Shown here in pieces: positions 16,624 to 25,392 of a stretch of DNA of 64,000 nucleotides. Below the pieces are notes generated by a model. That model was not told where the DNA came from. It was given only the letters and a program-made list of their open reading frames with translations, and made no database searches. Numbering within the stretch: the stretch's first letter is position 1; each line of letters begins with the position of its first letter. A program made the translations under genes and the position numbers. The DNA is from Comamonadaceae bacterium G21597-S1 (GTDB lineage Bacteria > Pseudomonadota > Gammaproteobacteria > Burkholderiales > Burkholderiaceae_C): NCBI GenBank assembly GCA_027214345.1, contig JAPWHR010000008.1, forward strand, positions 124,001 through 188,000, in the 5' to 3' direction.

Positions 16624-18774
16624 ATGAAAACCATTCGATACGAACGCGACGCCGACGGCATCGCGACCATCACCTTCGACGAACCGGGCTCGCCGGTCAA
16701 CACCATGTGCCGCGACTGGCAGCAGGACCTGACCGCGGTCACGCAGCAGGTGGTGCGCGACAAGGACACGATCCGCGGCATCATCCTGGCCTCGGCCAAG
16801 ACCACCTTCTTCGCCGGCGCCGATCTCAAGGGCCTGATGCGGCTGCAGCCATCCGATGCGGCTGCGGTCTTTCACGAGATCGAGCAGAACAAGAAGAACT
16901 TCCGCACCCTCGAGACCCTGGGCAAGCCGGTGGTCAGCTGCCTCAACGGCGCCGCGCTGGGCGGCGGCTGGGAAGTCGCGCTGGTCGGGCATTGCCGCAT
17001 CGCCGTCGACGACCCGAAGATCCAGCTCGGCCTGCCTGAAGTCACGCTCGGGCTCATCCCCGGCGCTTCGGGCATCACCAAGATGGTCCGGCTGCTCGGC
17101 CTGATGGGGGCCCAGCCCTACATCCTCGAAAGCCGCCTGTTCAACCCGCGCCAGGCGCACGAGATGGGCCTGGTCGACGAACTGGTGGCCGACGCCGGCG
17201 CCTTGCGTGCCGCCGCCCTGACCTGGATCGCCGCCCATCCGGTGGCGGTCCAGCCCTGGGACGACAAGAATTACCGGATCCCCGGCGGCCTGCCCAGCAG
17301 CCCGAAGCTGGCGCAGGCCTTGACGGTGGCGCCGGCCATGCTCAAGAAGTCCTCGCGGGGCCTCTACCCGGCCCCCGAGGCGGCACTGGCGGCCATGGTC
17401 GAAGGCGCACAGGTCGATTTCGACACCGCCCTGCGCATCGAGAGCCGATACCTCGCCCGGCTGATCGTGAACCCGGTGGCGAAGAACATGGTCAACACCT
17501 TTTTCTTCAACCTCAATGCGATCAAGTCCGGCGCCTCCCGGCCCAAGGGTGTGCCACGCTACCGGCCGACCCGGGTCGGCATCCTGGGGGCGGGCATGAT
17601 GGGCGCAGGCATTGCCTACGTGCAGGCCAGTCGCGGCATTGCCACCGTGCTCAAGGATGTCAACCAGGACAAGGCCGATGCCGGCAAGGCCTACAGCGTG
17701 CTGCGCACCCAGGCCCGGGTCGACAAGGGCCAGCTGGGGCCGCATGAGCAGGCCGAACTGCTGGCACGCATCACGCCGACGACCGATGTCGGCGACCTGC
17801 AGGGCAGTGAGCTGATCATCGAGGCGGTGTTCGAGCAACGCGCGCTCAAGGCGGCCGTCACGCGGGAGGCCGAACCCATGCTGGCCGAAAACGGCTTCTT
17901 CGCCAGCAACACCTCGACGCTGCCCATCGGTGGCCTGGCCCAGGCCAGCGGCCGGCCGGAGAAATTCATCGGCATCCATTTCTTCAGCCCGGTCGACAAG
18001 ATGAAGCTGGTGGAGATCATCCGCGGCGCGCAGACCGACGACGAGACGGTCGCGCGGGCCTTCGACTACGTGCAGGCGCTTGGCAAGATTCCCATCGTGG
18101 TCAACGACGCGCGCGGCTTCTACACCAGCCGCACCTTCGGCACCTACGTGATGGAAGGTGCGGCCATGCTGGGCGAAGGCATTCCGGCACCGGTGATCGA
18201 AAACGCCGCCATCCAGTGCGGCATGCCGGTCGGCCCGCTGGCGGTGCTCGACGAGACGGCGCTGTCGCTCAGCGTGCACGTGCTCGAGCAGACCCGCGCC
18301 GACGATGCGGCGGAAGGCAAGACCTATGCCGCCACGCCCGGCGAGGAGCTGGTCGAACGCATGGTCAAGGAGTTCAAGCGTCCCGGCCGCGCCGGCGGCG
18401 GCGGTTTCTACGACTACCCGGCCGACAAGGACTCCAGGAAGCGCCTGTGGCCGGAACTGCAGCGCCTGTTCGAGAAGCCCGGCCACGCCTGGGACCTGCA
18501 GGACGTCCAGGACCGGTTGTTGTATCGCCAGGCCATCGAGACCGCGCGTTGCCTGCACGAAGGTGTGTTGACCACCGTGCACGATGCCAACATCGGCTCG
18601 ATCTTCGGTATCGGCTTTCCGGCCTGGGCCGGCGGCGCGATGCAGTTCATCTACGGCATGGGCATCGACGCGTTCCTGCAACGCGCCGATGCGCTGGCGC
18701 AGGGCCACGGCCCCGGCTTCGCCGTCCCGCAGGCGGTGCGCGACACCATCCGCCGGCATCAGCCGCAGTACTGA
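16624..18774 (+). CDS. Bifunctional enoyl-CoA hydratase / 3-hydroxyacyl-CoA dehydrogenase (FadB/FadJ type)
   Basis: A 716-residue multifunctional beta-oxidation enzyme. Residues 1-190 are a crotonase domain. Both hydratase glutamates are kept, in GGGWEVAL and GLPEVTLGL. From about 315 a Rossmann domain begins (VGILGAGMMGAG), then the HFFSPVDKMKLVEI motif of 3-hydroxyacyl-CoA dehydrogenase and two C-terminal helical domains. Length and order match FadJ/FadB. It probably forms a complex with the thiolase just upstream. The start ATG at 16624 lies 37 bases after the thiolase stop. Confidence 0.93.
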   Translation: MKTIRYERDADGIATITFDEPGSPVNTMCRDWQQDLTAVTQQVVRDKDTIRGIILASAKTTFFAGADLKGLMRLQPSDAAAVFHEIEQNKKNFRTLETLGKPVVSCLNGAALGGGWEVALVGHCRIAVDDPKIQLGLPEVTLGLIPGASGITKMVRLLGLMGAQPYILESRLFNPRQAHEMGLVDELVADAGALRAAALTWIAAHPVAVQPWDDKNYRIPGGLPSSPKLAQALTVAPAMLKKSSRGLYPAPEAALAAMVEGAQVDFDTALRIESRYLARLIVNPVAKNMVNTFFFNLNAIKSGASRPKGVPRYRPTRVGILGAGMMGAGIAYVQASRGIATVLKDVNQDKADAGKAYSVLRTQARVDKGQLGPHEQAELLARITPTTDVGDLQGSELIIEAVFEQRALKAAVTREAEPMLAENGFFASNTSTLPIGGLAQASGRPEKFIGIHFFSPVDKMKLVEIIRGAQTDDETVARAFDYVQALGKIPIVVNDARGFYTSRTFGTYVMEGAAMLGEGIPAPVIENAAIQCGMPVGPLAVLDETALSLSVHVLEQTRADDAAEGKTYAATPGEELVERMVKEFKRPGRAGGGGFYDYPADKDSRKRLWPELQRLFEKPGHAWDLQDVQDRLLYRQAIETARCLHEGVLTTVHDANIGSIFGIGFPAWAGGAMQFIYGMGIDAFLQRADALAQGHGPGFAVPQAVRDTIRRHQPQY

Positions 18775-18818
18775 ACGACGGCCGCGGGAAGCCGTTCCAT
18801 CACGATACGGGAGCACGC

Positions 18819-20096
18819 ATGCCTGATTACACCGACCCCCTGATCGACTCCGGCTACAAGGGTTTCCCGCACCACCAGGCGCCGTTGCGCCGATCGGCCA
18901 TCGGCAGCCAGGGCTGGAACGTGCTGCGAGGCGACCTGCCGCTGCCGCTGGCCGTGATCCGCCGCGATGCACTGGCGGCCAACTTGCATTGGATGCAGGG
19001 TTTCGCGCGCGAACACGGCGCCGATATGGCACCGCACGGCAAGACCACGATGTCGCCCCAGCTGTTCCAGCGCCAGATGCAGGCCGGCGCCTGGGGCATC
19101 ACGTTCGCCACCGTCGGCCAGGCACGCGTGGGCATCGACGCCGGCGTGCGCAATTGCCTGATCGCCAACCAGGTGCTGAGCGATGCCGACCTGGACGCCA
19201 TTGTGCAGCTGCGCCAGCAGTTTGCCGACCTGCGCATCGTGTTCCTGGTCGACTCGATCCGCCAGCTCGAGCTGATCGAACAATGGTTCAGCCGCGCGCG
19301 CGCCGGGCAGGCCTTCGAGGTCCTGCTGGAGGTCGGGCTCGACGGCGGCCGCACGGGTTGCCGCGACCTGGTCAGCGCACAGCAGCTGGCGCACCTGCTG
19401 CACGCCAGCGAGGCGACGCAACTGGTCGGCATCGAATGTTACGAGGGCCTGTGGGCCAAGGGTGACTCGGCGCAGGACACGAAGCTGGCCGACGACCTGA
19501 TGGCCCGGGTCGTCGCCGTCGCGCAGGAATGCGATGCGGGCGGCATGTTCGCCCATCCCGAGATCATCATCAGCGCCGGCGGCTCATCGATCTTCGACCT
19601 GGTGGCGCGGCACATGCGTCCGGCGCTCTCGCGCCCGGTCCGCGCCTTGTTGCGTTCGGGTTGCTACGTGACCTACGACCACGGCAGCTACAAGCGCATG
19701 ATGAGCGTGATGAACTCCCGCCTGTCCTGCGGCCACGGCCTGCAGTCGGCGCTCGAGGTCTGGGCCACCGTGCAGTCGCGCCCCGAGCCGGGCCTGGCCA
19801 TCCTGGCGGCCGGCAAGCGCGACCTTTCGTTCGACGTGACGATGCCGATCCCGGTCTGGATCTGCCGCCATGGCGGCGAATCGGTGCTGACGGCACCGTC
19901 CGAATGGGCGGTCACCGGATTGAACGACCAGCATGCCTACCTGCGCACGCCCGACGGAACGCCGATCGACCTGCAGGTCGGTGACCGGGTCGGCCTGGGC
20001 ATCTCCCATCCCTGTACCACGTTCGATAAATGGCGCTGGATGCCCCTGGTCGACGACCACTACACCGTGTGCGACGCCATCACCACGTCGTTCTGA
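18819..20096 (+). CDS. D-threo-3-hydroxyaspartate/D-serine dehydratase-like amino acid deaminase
   Basis: A 425-residue PLP enzyme of the alanine-racemase-fold (fold type III) group. The PLP lysine is K75 in APHGKTTM. The C-terminal domain has the SHPC pair that binds zinc in eukaryotic D-serine dehydratase (DSD1), followed by TTFDKW. The middle carries CYEGLW and SAGGSSIFD motifs. Relatives deaminate D-serine, D-threonine or D-threo-3-hydroxyaspartate to keto acids and ammonia. The gene follows fadJ-like by 44 bases but has no obvious link to beta-oxidation. The exact D-amino acid is not predictable. Confidence 0.88.
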   Translation: MPDYTDPLIDSGYKGFPHHQAPLRRSAIGSQGWNVLRGDLPLPLAVIRRDALAANLHWMQGFAREHGADMAPHGKTTMSPQLFQRQMQAGAWGITFATVGQARVGIDAGVRNCLIANQVLSDADLDAIVQLRQQFADLRIVFLVDSIRQLELIEQWFSRARAGQAFEVLLEVGLDGGRTGCRDLVSAQQLAHLLHASEATQLVGIECYEGLWAKGDSAQDTKLADDLMARVVAVAQECDAGGMFAHPEIIISAGGSSIFDLVARHMRPALSRPVRALLRSGCYVTYDHGSYKRMMSVMNSRLSCGHGLQSALEVWATVQSRPEPGLAILAAGKRDLSFDVTMPIPVWICRHGGESVLTAPSEWAVTGLNDQHAYLRTPDGTPIDLQVGDRVGLGISHPCTTFDKWRWMPLVDDHYTVCDAITTSF

Positions 20097-20133
20097 ACGG
20101 GCGCTCGATGCCGCTGCCTTGCGTGCCGAGCCA

Positions 20134-20150
20134 CCCGCCACCGGGGCGGG
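20134..20150 (+). terminator. GC hairpin after the deaminase gene
   Basis: CCCGCC, a 5-base loop and GGCGGG form a 6-bp stem in the 116-base gap before the lipid kinase. No T-run follows, so terminator function is tentative. Confidence 0.35.
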
Positions 20151-20212
20151 ACGCAGCATGATGCAGGCGTGCCGCCCTGGCCGGCCTCAGCGCTCCGGAC
20201 CGTGACAACACC

Positions 20213-21220
20213 ATGGCCGCACATCCCCTGACGGATCCCGACGCCACTCACCTGCGGTTCATCATCAACGCGGCGGCAGGCCAGGGCGATGCCCGGTCCC
20301 AGGCGATGCTCATCGAGACGATGCTGCGCGAGAACCGACGCCCGGGCGAACTGTTGTTATGCACTCCCGCAGACCTGGTGCCGACGGCCCGGCGCGCGGC
20401 CGGCGAGGCCGCGGCGAGCGGCGGTGCCGTCGTGGCCGTCGGCGGAGACGGCACGATCAATGCCGTCGCGGGTGCGGCCCACGCGGCCGGCTGCCCGCTG
20501 GGAATCGTGCCGCAGGGCACGTTCAACTACTTCGCGCGCGCGCACGGCATTCCGGACGCCCCCCTGCAGGCCATGCGCGCCTTGTTGCATGCGCGGCCGA
20601 AGCCGGTGCAGGTCGCCGCTGTCAACGGACAGCTGTTCCTGGTCAACGCCAGCCTGGGCCTGTATCCCGATCTGCTGCAGGACCGCGAGGCCTACAAGGC
20701 GCGTTTCGGTCGCAACCGGTGGGTGGCCTTCGGCGCCGGGGTCGTCACCTTGTTGCGGGCGCAACGCCGGTTGCGGCTGCAGCTCGACACCGGCGAGGGC
20801 CGCCGCACCGTCCGCACCTTGACGCTGTTCGTCGGCAACAACCCGCTGCAGCTGGCCCAGCTGGGCCTGCCATCGCACCAGCGGCCGCCCGCAGCCGCCG
20901 CAGCTGCCGAAGCCGATCCGCAGCAGCGCGGGCGTCTGACGGCCATCATGCTGCGACCGGTGGGCACGCTGGAGATGATCGGCCTGATGGCGCACGGTGC
21001 CCTCGGAACCCTCGGCGAAGCACCGAGCATCCAGCATTTCCTGTGTACCCGCATGACGGTACACCTCTCGCCCTACCACCTGGGTCGACGCCGGGTCAAG
21101 GTCGCGCTGGACGGCGAGGTGACACGCATGTCCGGGCCGCTCGAGTTCCGGGTCCTCGAGACACCCTTGCAGTTGTTGGCGTGCGACAAGCAACCCGGCA
21201 GCACGGGCGGCGACGGATGA
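20213..21220 (+). CDS. Diacylglycerol kinase-family lipid kinase
   Basis: A 335-residue DAGK_cat protein. The glycine-rich nucleotide motif is GGDGTINAVAG and is followed by GIVPQGTFNYFARAHGIP, where the family usually has GTxND; here Asn-Tyr replaces Asn-Asp. The C-terminal YegS-like domain ends with an acidic DGE loop (ALDGEVTRM). It probably phosphorylates diacylglycerol, a sphingoid base or another lipid. It overlaps the phosphoesterase gene by ATGA, so a kinase and a hydrolase are co-translated. Confidence 0.88.
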   Translation: MAAHPLTDPDATHLRFIINAAAGQGDARSQAMLIETMLRENRRPGELLLCTPADLVPTARRAAGEAAASGGAVVAVGGDGTINAVAGAAHAAGCPLGIVPQGTFNYFARAHGIPDAPLQAMRALLHARPKPVQVAAVNGQLFLVNASLGLYPDLLQDREAYKARFGRNRWVAFGAGVVTLLRAQRRLRLQLDTGEGRRTVRTLTLFVGNNPLQLAQLGLPSHQRPPAAAAAAEADPQQRGRLTAIMLRPVGTLEMIGLMAHGALGTLGEAPSIQHFLCTRMTVHLSPYHLGRRRVKVALDGEVTRMSGPLEFRVLETPLQLLACDKQPGSTGGDG

Positions 21221-22014
21221 GCGTGGTCCTGCATTTGTCGGACACGCATTTCGGCACCGAGCAGGCGCCGGTGGTCGAGGCGCTGGTGGCACTGGCGCGA
21301 CAACTGCAGCCGGACCTTCTCGTGTTGTCGGGCGACATCACGCAGCGCGCCCGGCCGGAGCAATTCCAGGCCGCGCGTGACTTCATCGACCGGCTACAGG
21401 CGCCGGTGCTGGCCATCGCCGGCAACCACGACATTGCGCTGTACGACCTGTGGGCCAGGATACGACGACCGTATGCGCGCCATGCCGCCGCGTTCGGCAC
21501 CGACCTCGAACCGGTGTTCCGTGGCAGCGACCTGCTGGTGGTCGGTGTCAATACCACACGGGCCTGGCGCCACAAGCACGGGCAGGTGTCGCGCGCCCAG
21601 GTGGAACGGGTCGCCCGGCTGCTCGCGCGTGCGGAACCGGCGCAATTGCGCCTGGTCGTGGTCCACCAGCCCGCCGCCGTGACCCGGGCCGAAGACCGCG
21701 TGAATCGCCTGCGCGGCTCCGGCCATGCGCTGGCGCGCTGGTCGCAGGCCGGTGCCGACATGGTGCTCGGAGGTCACATCCACCTGCCGTACGTGGCCAG
21801 CCCTCCCGACCTGTCCCGCCCCCTGTGGGTCGTGCAGGCCGGTACCGCGGTGTCGGACCGGCTGCGCGATGCTGCGCCCAATTCGGTCAACGTGCTGCGC
21901 TGGGGCAGGCACGCCGCTGCCGGTCGTTGCAGCATCGAACGCTGGGACTATTTCTCGGCGGCCGGCGCGTTCGCCCGCACCGCCGTGCTCGACGTCGCGC
22001 CGGCCCGGGAATGA
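21217..22014 (+). CDS. Metallophosphoesterase
   Basis: A 265-residue calcineurin-type phosphoesterase with all metal motifs: LSDTHFG (DxH), LSGDITQ (GDxx), AGNHD (GNHD), VVHQP and GGHIHLP (GHxH). The length and the early LHLSDTHFG resemble CpdA/LpxH-like Class III enzymes. Coupling by ATGA to the lipid kinase suggests that it acts on a phospholipid-type or nucleotide product in the same process. The start at 21217 is fixed by the overlap and by homology. Confidence 0.9.
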   Translation: MSVVLHLSDTHFGTEQAPVVEALVALARQLQPDLLVLSGDITQRARPEQFQAARDFIDRLQAPVLAIAGNHDIALYDLWARIRRPYARHAAAFGTDLEPVFRGSDLLVVGVNTTRAWRHKHGQVSRAQVERVARLLARAEPAQLRLVVVHQPAAVTRAEDRVNRLRGSGHALARWSQAGADMVLGGHIHLPYVASPPDLSRPLWVVQAGTAVSDRLRDAAPNSVNVLRWGRHAAAGRCSIERWDYFSAAGAFARTAVLDVAPARE

Positions 22015-22015
22015 C

Positions 22016-22035
22016 GCACCCGCATCGGCGGGTGC
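22016..22035 (+). terminator. Perfect 8-bp hairpin after the phosphoesterase gene
   Basis: GCACCCGC, loop ATCG, GCGGGTGC begins two bases after the stop codon. The stem is perfect but is followed by AAACCCC rather than a T-run. The remaining gap to 22194 shows no other gene. Confidence 0.55.
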
Positions 22036-22194
22036 AAACCCCTTCGGCCATGGTGCCCCCTGCCTCGAAAGGGGCAATGCGCGAAGCGCGGCGGCCGATT
22101 AGCATCGTCGAAAAGGGGTGGCGGGCACATCCTGCATGCCCCACCCGGTCATCGTCACCCGTCATTGCGCCGACCGCGCCAGGAGTCATTCCAC

Positions 22195-22527
22195 ATGAAT
22201 AAAACCGTGCCAGCGATGGCGCTCGCCATCTTCGCTCTCGGCAGCACCCTCACGGCCAGCCATGCCCAGCCGGCCGATTTCCGGTTCGGCACCGCCATCG
22301 AGGCCGCACAGGCCGAACGCAGCATCACGATCGGCGCCGACACCCGATGGGCCAACGTGAAGCAAGGTGAAGCCATCCGCTTCGTGTCCGGGCAGGCATC
22401 CTTCGGCTGGCGGTTCGATGGCTCGCGCAGTGCTGTCGACCTGATGCAGGTCGCGCCCGCCGGCTTCGTCGATCGCCCCTTCACGGTGTACGTGGCGCGC
22501 ACGCACCAGGGGCGCAGCGCCAACTGA
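22195..22527 (+). CDS. CzcE-like periplasmic copper/heavy-metal-binding protein
   Basis: A 110-residue secreted protein with a signal peptide (about 1-24, cleavage after SHA). The mature part has the CzcE family pattern: DTRWANVKQGEAIRFV, then FGWRFDGSRSAVDLMQVAP and a closing YVAR. CzcE of Cupriavidus metallidurans is a periplasmic copper-binding protein induced by heavy metals. Here there is no czcCBA or two-component system next to it. The start at 22195 follows AGGAG; an in-frame ATG at 22165 would spoil the signal peptide. Confidence 0.82.
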   Translation: MNKTVPAMALAIFALGSTLTASHAQPADFRFGTAIEAAQAERSITIGADTRWANVKQGEAIRFVSGQASFGWRFDGSRSAVDLMQVAPAGFVDRPFTVYVARTHQGRSAN

Positions 22528-22594
22528 GCCTGCCGGCAAGAGCGCTTGCGTACACGACAGTCCGCCGGTGCGGCATCGGGCCGCGGCGATGGCA

Positions 22595-24070
22595 TCAGTC
22601 CTGGCGCACCCAGTCCAACAACTGCGCCTTCTGGACCTTGCCCAGGGCCGTCTTGGGCAGGTCCTCGCGAAACAGGATCCGGCGCGGCAGCTTGTAGCGT
22701 GCAATGCGGCCCTCGAGCAGCGCCATGACCGCGGCTGCATCGAGCACCGCGCCAGGGCGGCACACGACGATCGCCACCGCAACCTCGCCCCAGTGCGCAT
22801 CGGGCTGGCCGAGCACGGCTGCCTCGGCGATGTCCACATGTGCGAGCAGCAGGTTCTCGATCTCGGCCGGATAGATGTTTTCGCCGCCGGAGATGATCAT
22901 GTCGCGCGAACGCCCGACGACCCAGTAATAACCATCCGCGTCCTGGCGGGCCAGGTCGCCGCTGCGAAACCAGCCGGCAGCGAACGACGGGTTGTCCGCA
23001 TCGCGCCAGTAACCCTGCATCAGATTAGGCGCACGGATCCAGATCTCGCCGACCGCGCCAGGCGCCACGTCGATGCCGGCGTCGTCGACCAGTCGCACCG
23101 CCACATGCAGCCCGGCCTTGCCGGCCGCGCCCGGCACCACCATGGCGTCCTGGCGGCGCAGGTAGATCGAGACCGGTCCGGTCTCGGTCGCGCCGTAGAC
23201 CTGGCCGACCGGAACGCCCCGCGCATGAAAGGCGGCGATCAGGCTCTGTGGAACGACCGAGGAGCCAGCCACGATCAGGCGCAGCGACGACAGGTCGGTG
23301 GAGGCGAAGTCCGGATGCTCGATCACCGCCCGCAACGTCGCGGGCACCATCACCGTCAGGTCGGGGCGGCGCGTGGCCACGTCCGCCAGCCAGGGGCCCG
23401 GCGCGAAACGCCGATGCAGCGTCACGCAGCCGCCCGCATGCAAGGCAGGCAGGGTCTGGATGCACAGGCCACCGACATGGAACAGCGGCAGGATGGTCAA
23501 GGCATGGTCGCCGGCCGACAGGTCCTGCGCATGGGTGGCGTTGATGCAGTTCCACAGCAGTCCGGCCTGGGTATGCACCGCCCCCTTGGGCTGGCCGGAC
23601 GTGCCCGAGGTGTAGACCAGCAATGCCGCCGATGCGTCGTCGCCGGCCTCGGCAGCGTCATCCGCGCCGGCCGGATCGCCGTCCAGCCCCGTGCTGGCCA
23701 GCAGACCCATGGCGCGGGCATCGGCCAGCGCCCGGGCCTGCTCCCGGTGGTCGGCATCGTGCACCAGCATGCGGGCTTCGGCATGCGCGAGGATGGCGGC
23801 ATGCTCGGCGGCGGCGAGCCGGTAGTTGAGCGGCAACAGCATCGCACCCAGGCGCGCCATCGCAAACAGCAGCACCAGCATGGCCGGGTCGTTCAGCCCC
23901 AGCCAGGCGACCCGGTCGCCGGCGCGCACACCATGCGCCGACAACACAGCCGTGGCTGCACGGATGCGTTGCCACAGCTGCGGATAGGTGATGTCTTCGC
24001 CCTCGCAATGCAGCGCCACCCGATCGGGCGTGAACTGCGCATGGCGCTCGATGATGCGCGAGAGGTTCAT
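22595..24070 (-). CDS. AMP-dependent acyl/aryl-CoA ligase
   Basis: A 491-residue adenylate-forming enzyme. It has the P-loop motif VYTSGTSGQPKGAV (about 163-176), YGATETG, the hinge region WFRSGDLARQDADGYYWVVGR and the C-terminal catalytic Lys in PKTALGKVQK. The best match is to the long-chain/aryl-CoA synthetase group (FadD13- or benzoate-CoA ligase-like). It is the last gene of a five-gene minus-strand operon with an ACAD-fold protein, hydrolase, NicX-like dioxygenase and flavin reductase, so its substrate may be an aromatic or heteroaromatic acid rather than a fatty acid. Confidence 0.9.
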   Translation of the reverse strand: MNLSRIIERHAQFTPDRVALHCEGEDITYPQLWQRIRAATAVLSAHGVRAGDRVAWLGLNDPAMLVLLFAMARLGAMLLPLNYRLAAAEHAAILAHAEARMLVHDADHREQARALADARAMGLLASTGLDGDPAGADDAAEAGDDASAALLVYTSGTSGQPKGAVHTQAGLLWNCINATHAQDLSAGDHALTILPLFHVGGLCIQTLPALHAGGCVTLHRRFAPGPWLADVATRRPDLTVMVPATLRAVIEHPDFASTDLSSLRLIVAGSSVVPQSLIAAFHARGVPVGQVYGATETGPVSIYLRRQDAMVVPGAAGKAGLHVAVRLVDDAGIDVAPGAVGEIWIRAPNLMQGYWRDADNPSFAAGWFRSGDLARQDADGYYWVVGRSRDMIISGGENIYPAEIENLLLAHVDIAEAAVLGQPDAHWGEVAVAIVVCRPGAVLDAAAVMALLEGRIARYKLPRRILFREDLPKTALGKVQKAQLLDWVRQD

Positions 24071-24095
24071 GCGCGGCGCTCCGGCAGCCGGCGGC

Positions 24096-25379
24096 CTACA
24101 ACACGTCCGGTTCGTCGCGCTCGCCGGCTTCGTAGAGGCATTCGCGGCCCAGCCGGTCGATGCACAACTCGGCGGTCCACGGCAGCATCAACGAGCCGCA
24201 ACGCGAGTCGCGGTACATGCGCTCGAGCGGCAGTGTCTTGAGCATGGACTGGCCGCCGCAGGTGCGCACCGCCAGTCGGCAGATGTCGTTGGCGTTTTCC
24301 ATGATGGTGTAGTGGGCGGCGAGCAGGCCGAGCCGGATCTCCTTGGACGGGTCGACCCGTGCCGCGCGCGCGTTCTGCAGGAAAATCGCCCGCGTCTGCT
24401 CGAGCTTGACCTTCATCTCGGCCACAGCGATCTGCTTGGTCGGGTACATGCGGCGCTTGACCGGCGGCATGCCCGGCACCTCGGCGCGCAGGTATTGCAC
24501 GGTGAAGTCGTAGGCCGCCTGGGCAATACCCATGTAGGTCGGCGACAGCGTGGCGAACATGTGCGGCCAGCGCAGCGCCGCCTGGGCATACATGCCTTCG
24601 GGCATCAGACGTTCGGCCTCGGGCACGAACACGTCCTCGAACAGCAGGTTTCGCGAGACCGTGCCGCGCATGCCCAGCGGGTCCCAATCGCCGCTGACGG
24701 TCACGCCGGGCAGGTTGCGGTCGACCGCGAGATACAAGGCATCGCGTTGCGTCGCGCCAGGCTTGTCCAGCGTACACAACACGCCGTAGTAGTCGGCCGC
24801 GCCGGCGAGCGAGGCGAAGATCTTGCGGCCGTTGACGATGTAGCCGCCGTCGACCTTGCGTGCCAGCGTGCCGAACGGCGCCTTGCCGGCGGCGGCGGCG
24901 CCGCCTTCGGAGAACGGCTGGGAATACACCTTGCCCTCCTCCACGATGCGCTTGTAGTGCATGGCACGGTGCTGCTCGTGGCTGGCGCGCTGCTCGGGCG
25001 TCATGTCCAGATCGTCGGCGATGAAGCCGGTCCACATGGTCGAGCTCACGTGCATGTTGAGCGTCAGCGCCGTGGCGCCGCAATGGCGGCCGATCTCGGC
25101 GGCGGTCATGACGTAGGTCGCGAAGTCGGCTCCCCAGCCGCCGTATTGCTCCGGCACGCAGATGCGCAGCAACCCGGCCGCATGCATGTCGGCATAGTTC
25201 TCGAACGGGAACACCGCGTCGCGGTCGATCTGGCGGGCGCGTGGCGCGAACCGGTTGCGCCCCAGGTCGGACGCGATCGCGAGCAGCTGCGCCTGCTTGT
25301 CGGTCAGCGCGGTGTAGTCGCCGGCGATCGACGGCGGCTGGTAGCGGCTGGCGGTGGAAGCTTCGGGGGCGGTCGACAT
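24096..25379 (-). CDS. Acyl-CoA dehydrogenase-fold flavoprotein lacking the usual catalytic Glu
   Basis: A 427-residue ACAD-family protein with the N-terminal, middle and C-terminal ACAD domains (PEQYGG at 76-81, PFSEGG at 155-160, GWEDPLG-like GDWDPLGMRG at 230-239, CGGQSML at 374-380). At the C-terminal site where MCAD-type enzymes have YEGT, it reads MLPWT (about 398-402). The alternative LCAD/IVD helix position (about 274-279, MFATLS) also lacks Glu. So ordinary alpha,beta-dehydrogenation is doubtful. Together with a flavin reductase in the same operon this suggests a group D-type flavin monooxygenase. It may also be a divergent dehydrogenase. Confidence 0.85.
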   Translation of the reverse strand: MSTAPEASTASRYQPPSIAGDYTALTDKQAQLLAIASDLGRNRFAPRARQIDRDAVFPFENYADMHAAGLLRICVPEQYGGWGADFATYVMTAAEIGRHCGATALTLNMHVSSTMWTGFIADDLDMTPEQRASHEQHRAMHYKRIVEEGKVYSQPFSEGGAAAAGKAPFGTLARKVDGGYIVNGRKIFASLAGAADYYGVLCTLDKPGATQRDALYLAVDRNLPGVTVSGDWDPLGMRGTVSRNLLFEDVFVPEAERLMPEGMYAQAALRWPHMFATLSPTYMGIAQAAYDFTVQYLRAEVPGMPPVKRRMYPTKQIAVAEMKVKLEQTRAIFLQNARAARVDPSKEIRLGLLAAHYTIMENANDICRLAVRTCGGQSMLKTLPLERMYRDSRCGSLMLPWTAELCIDRLGRECLYEAGERDEPDVL

Positions 25380-25392
25380 CGATGGGTTCTCC

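Noticed and set aside
16480-19032. Long minus-strand open frame (about 850 codons) opposite the FadB-like gene
   Set aside because: Same GC-driven shadow pattern; the plus strand holds a complete crotonase/dehydrogenase gene.
22016-22035. CRISPR-like or mobile repeat
   Set aside because: It is a single perfect hairpin right after a stop codon, better explained as a terminator.
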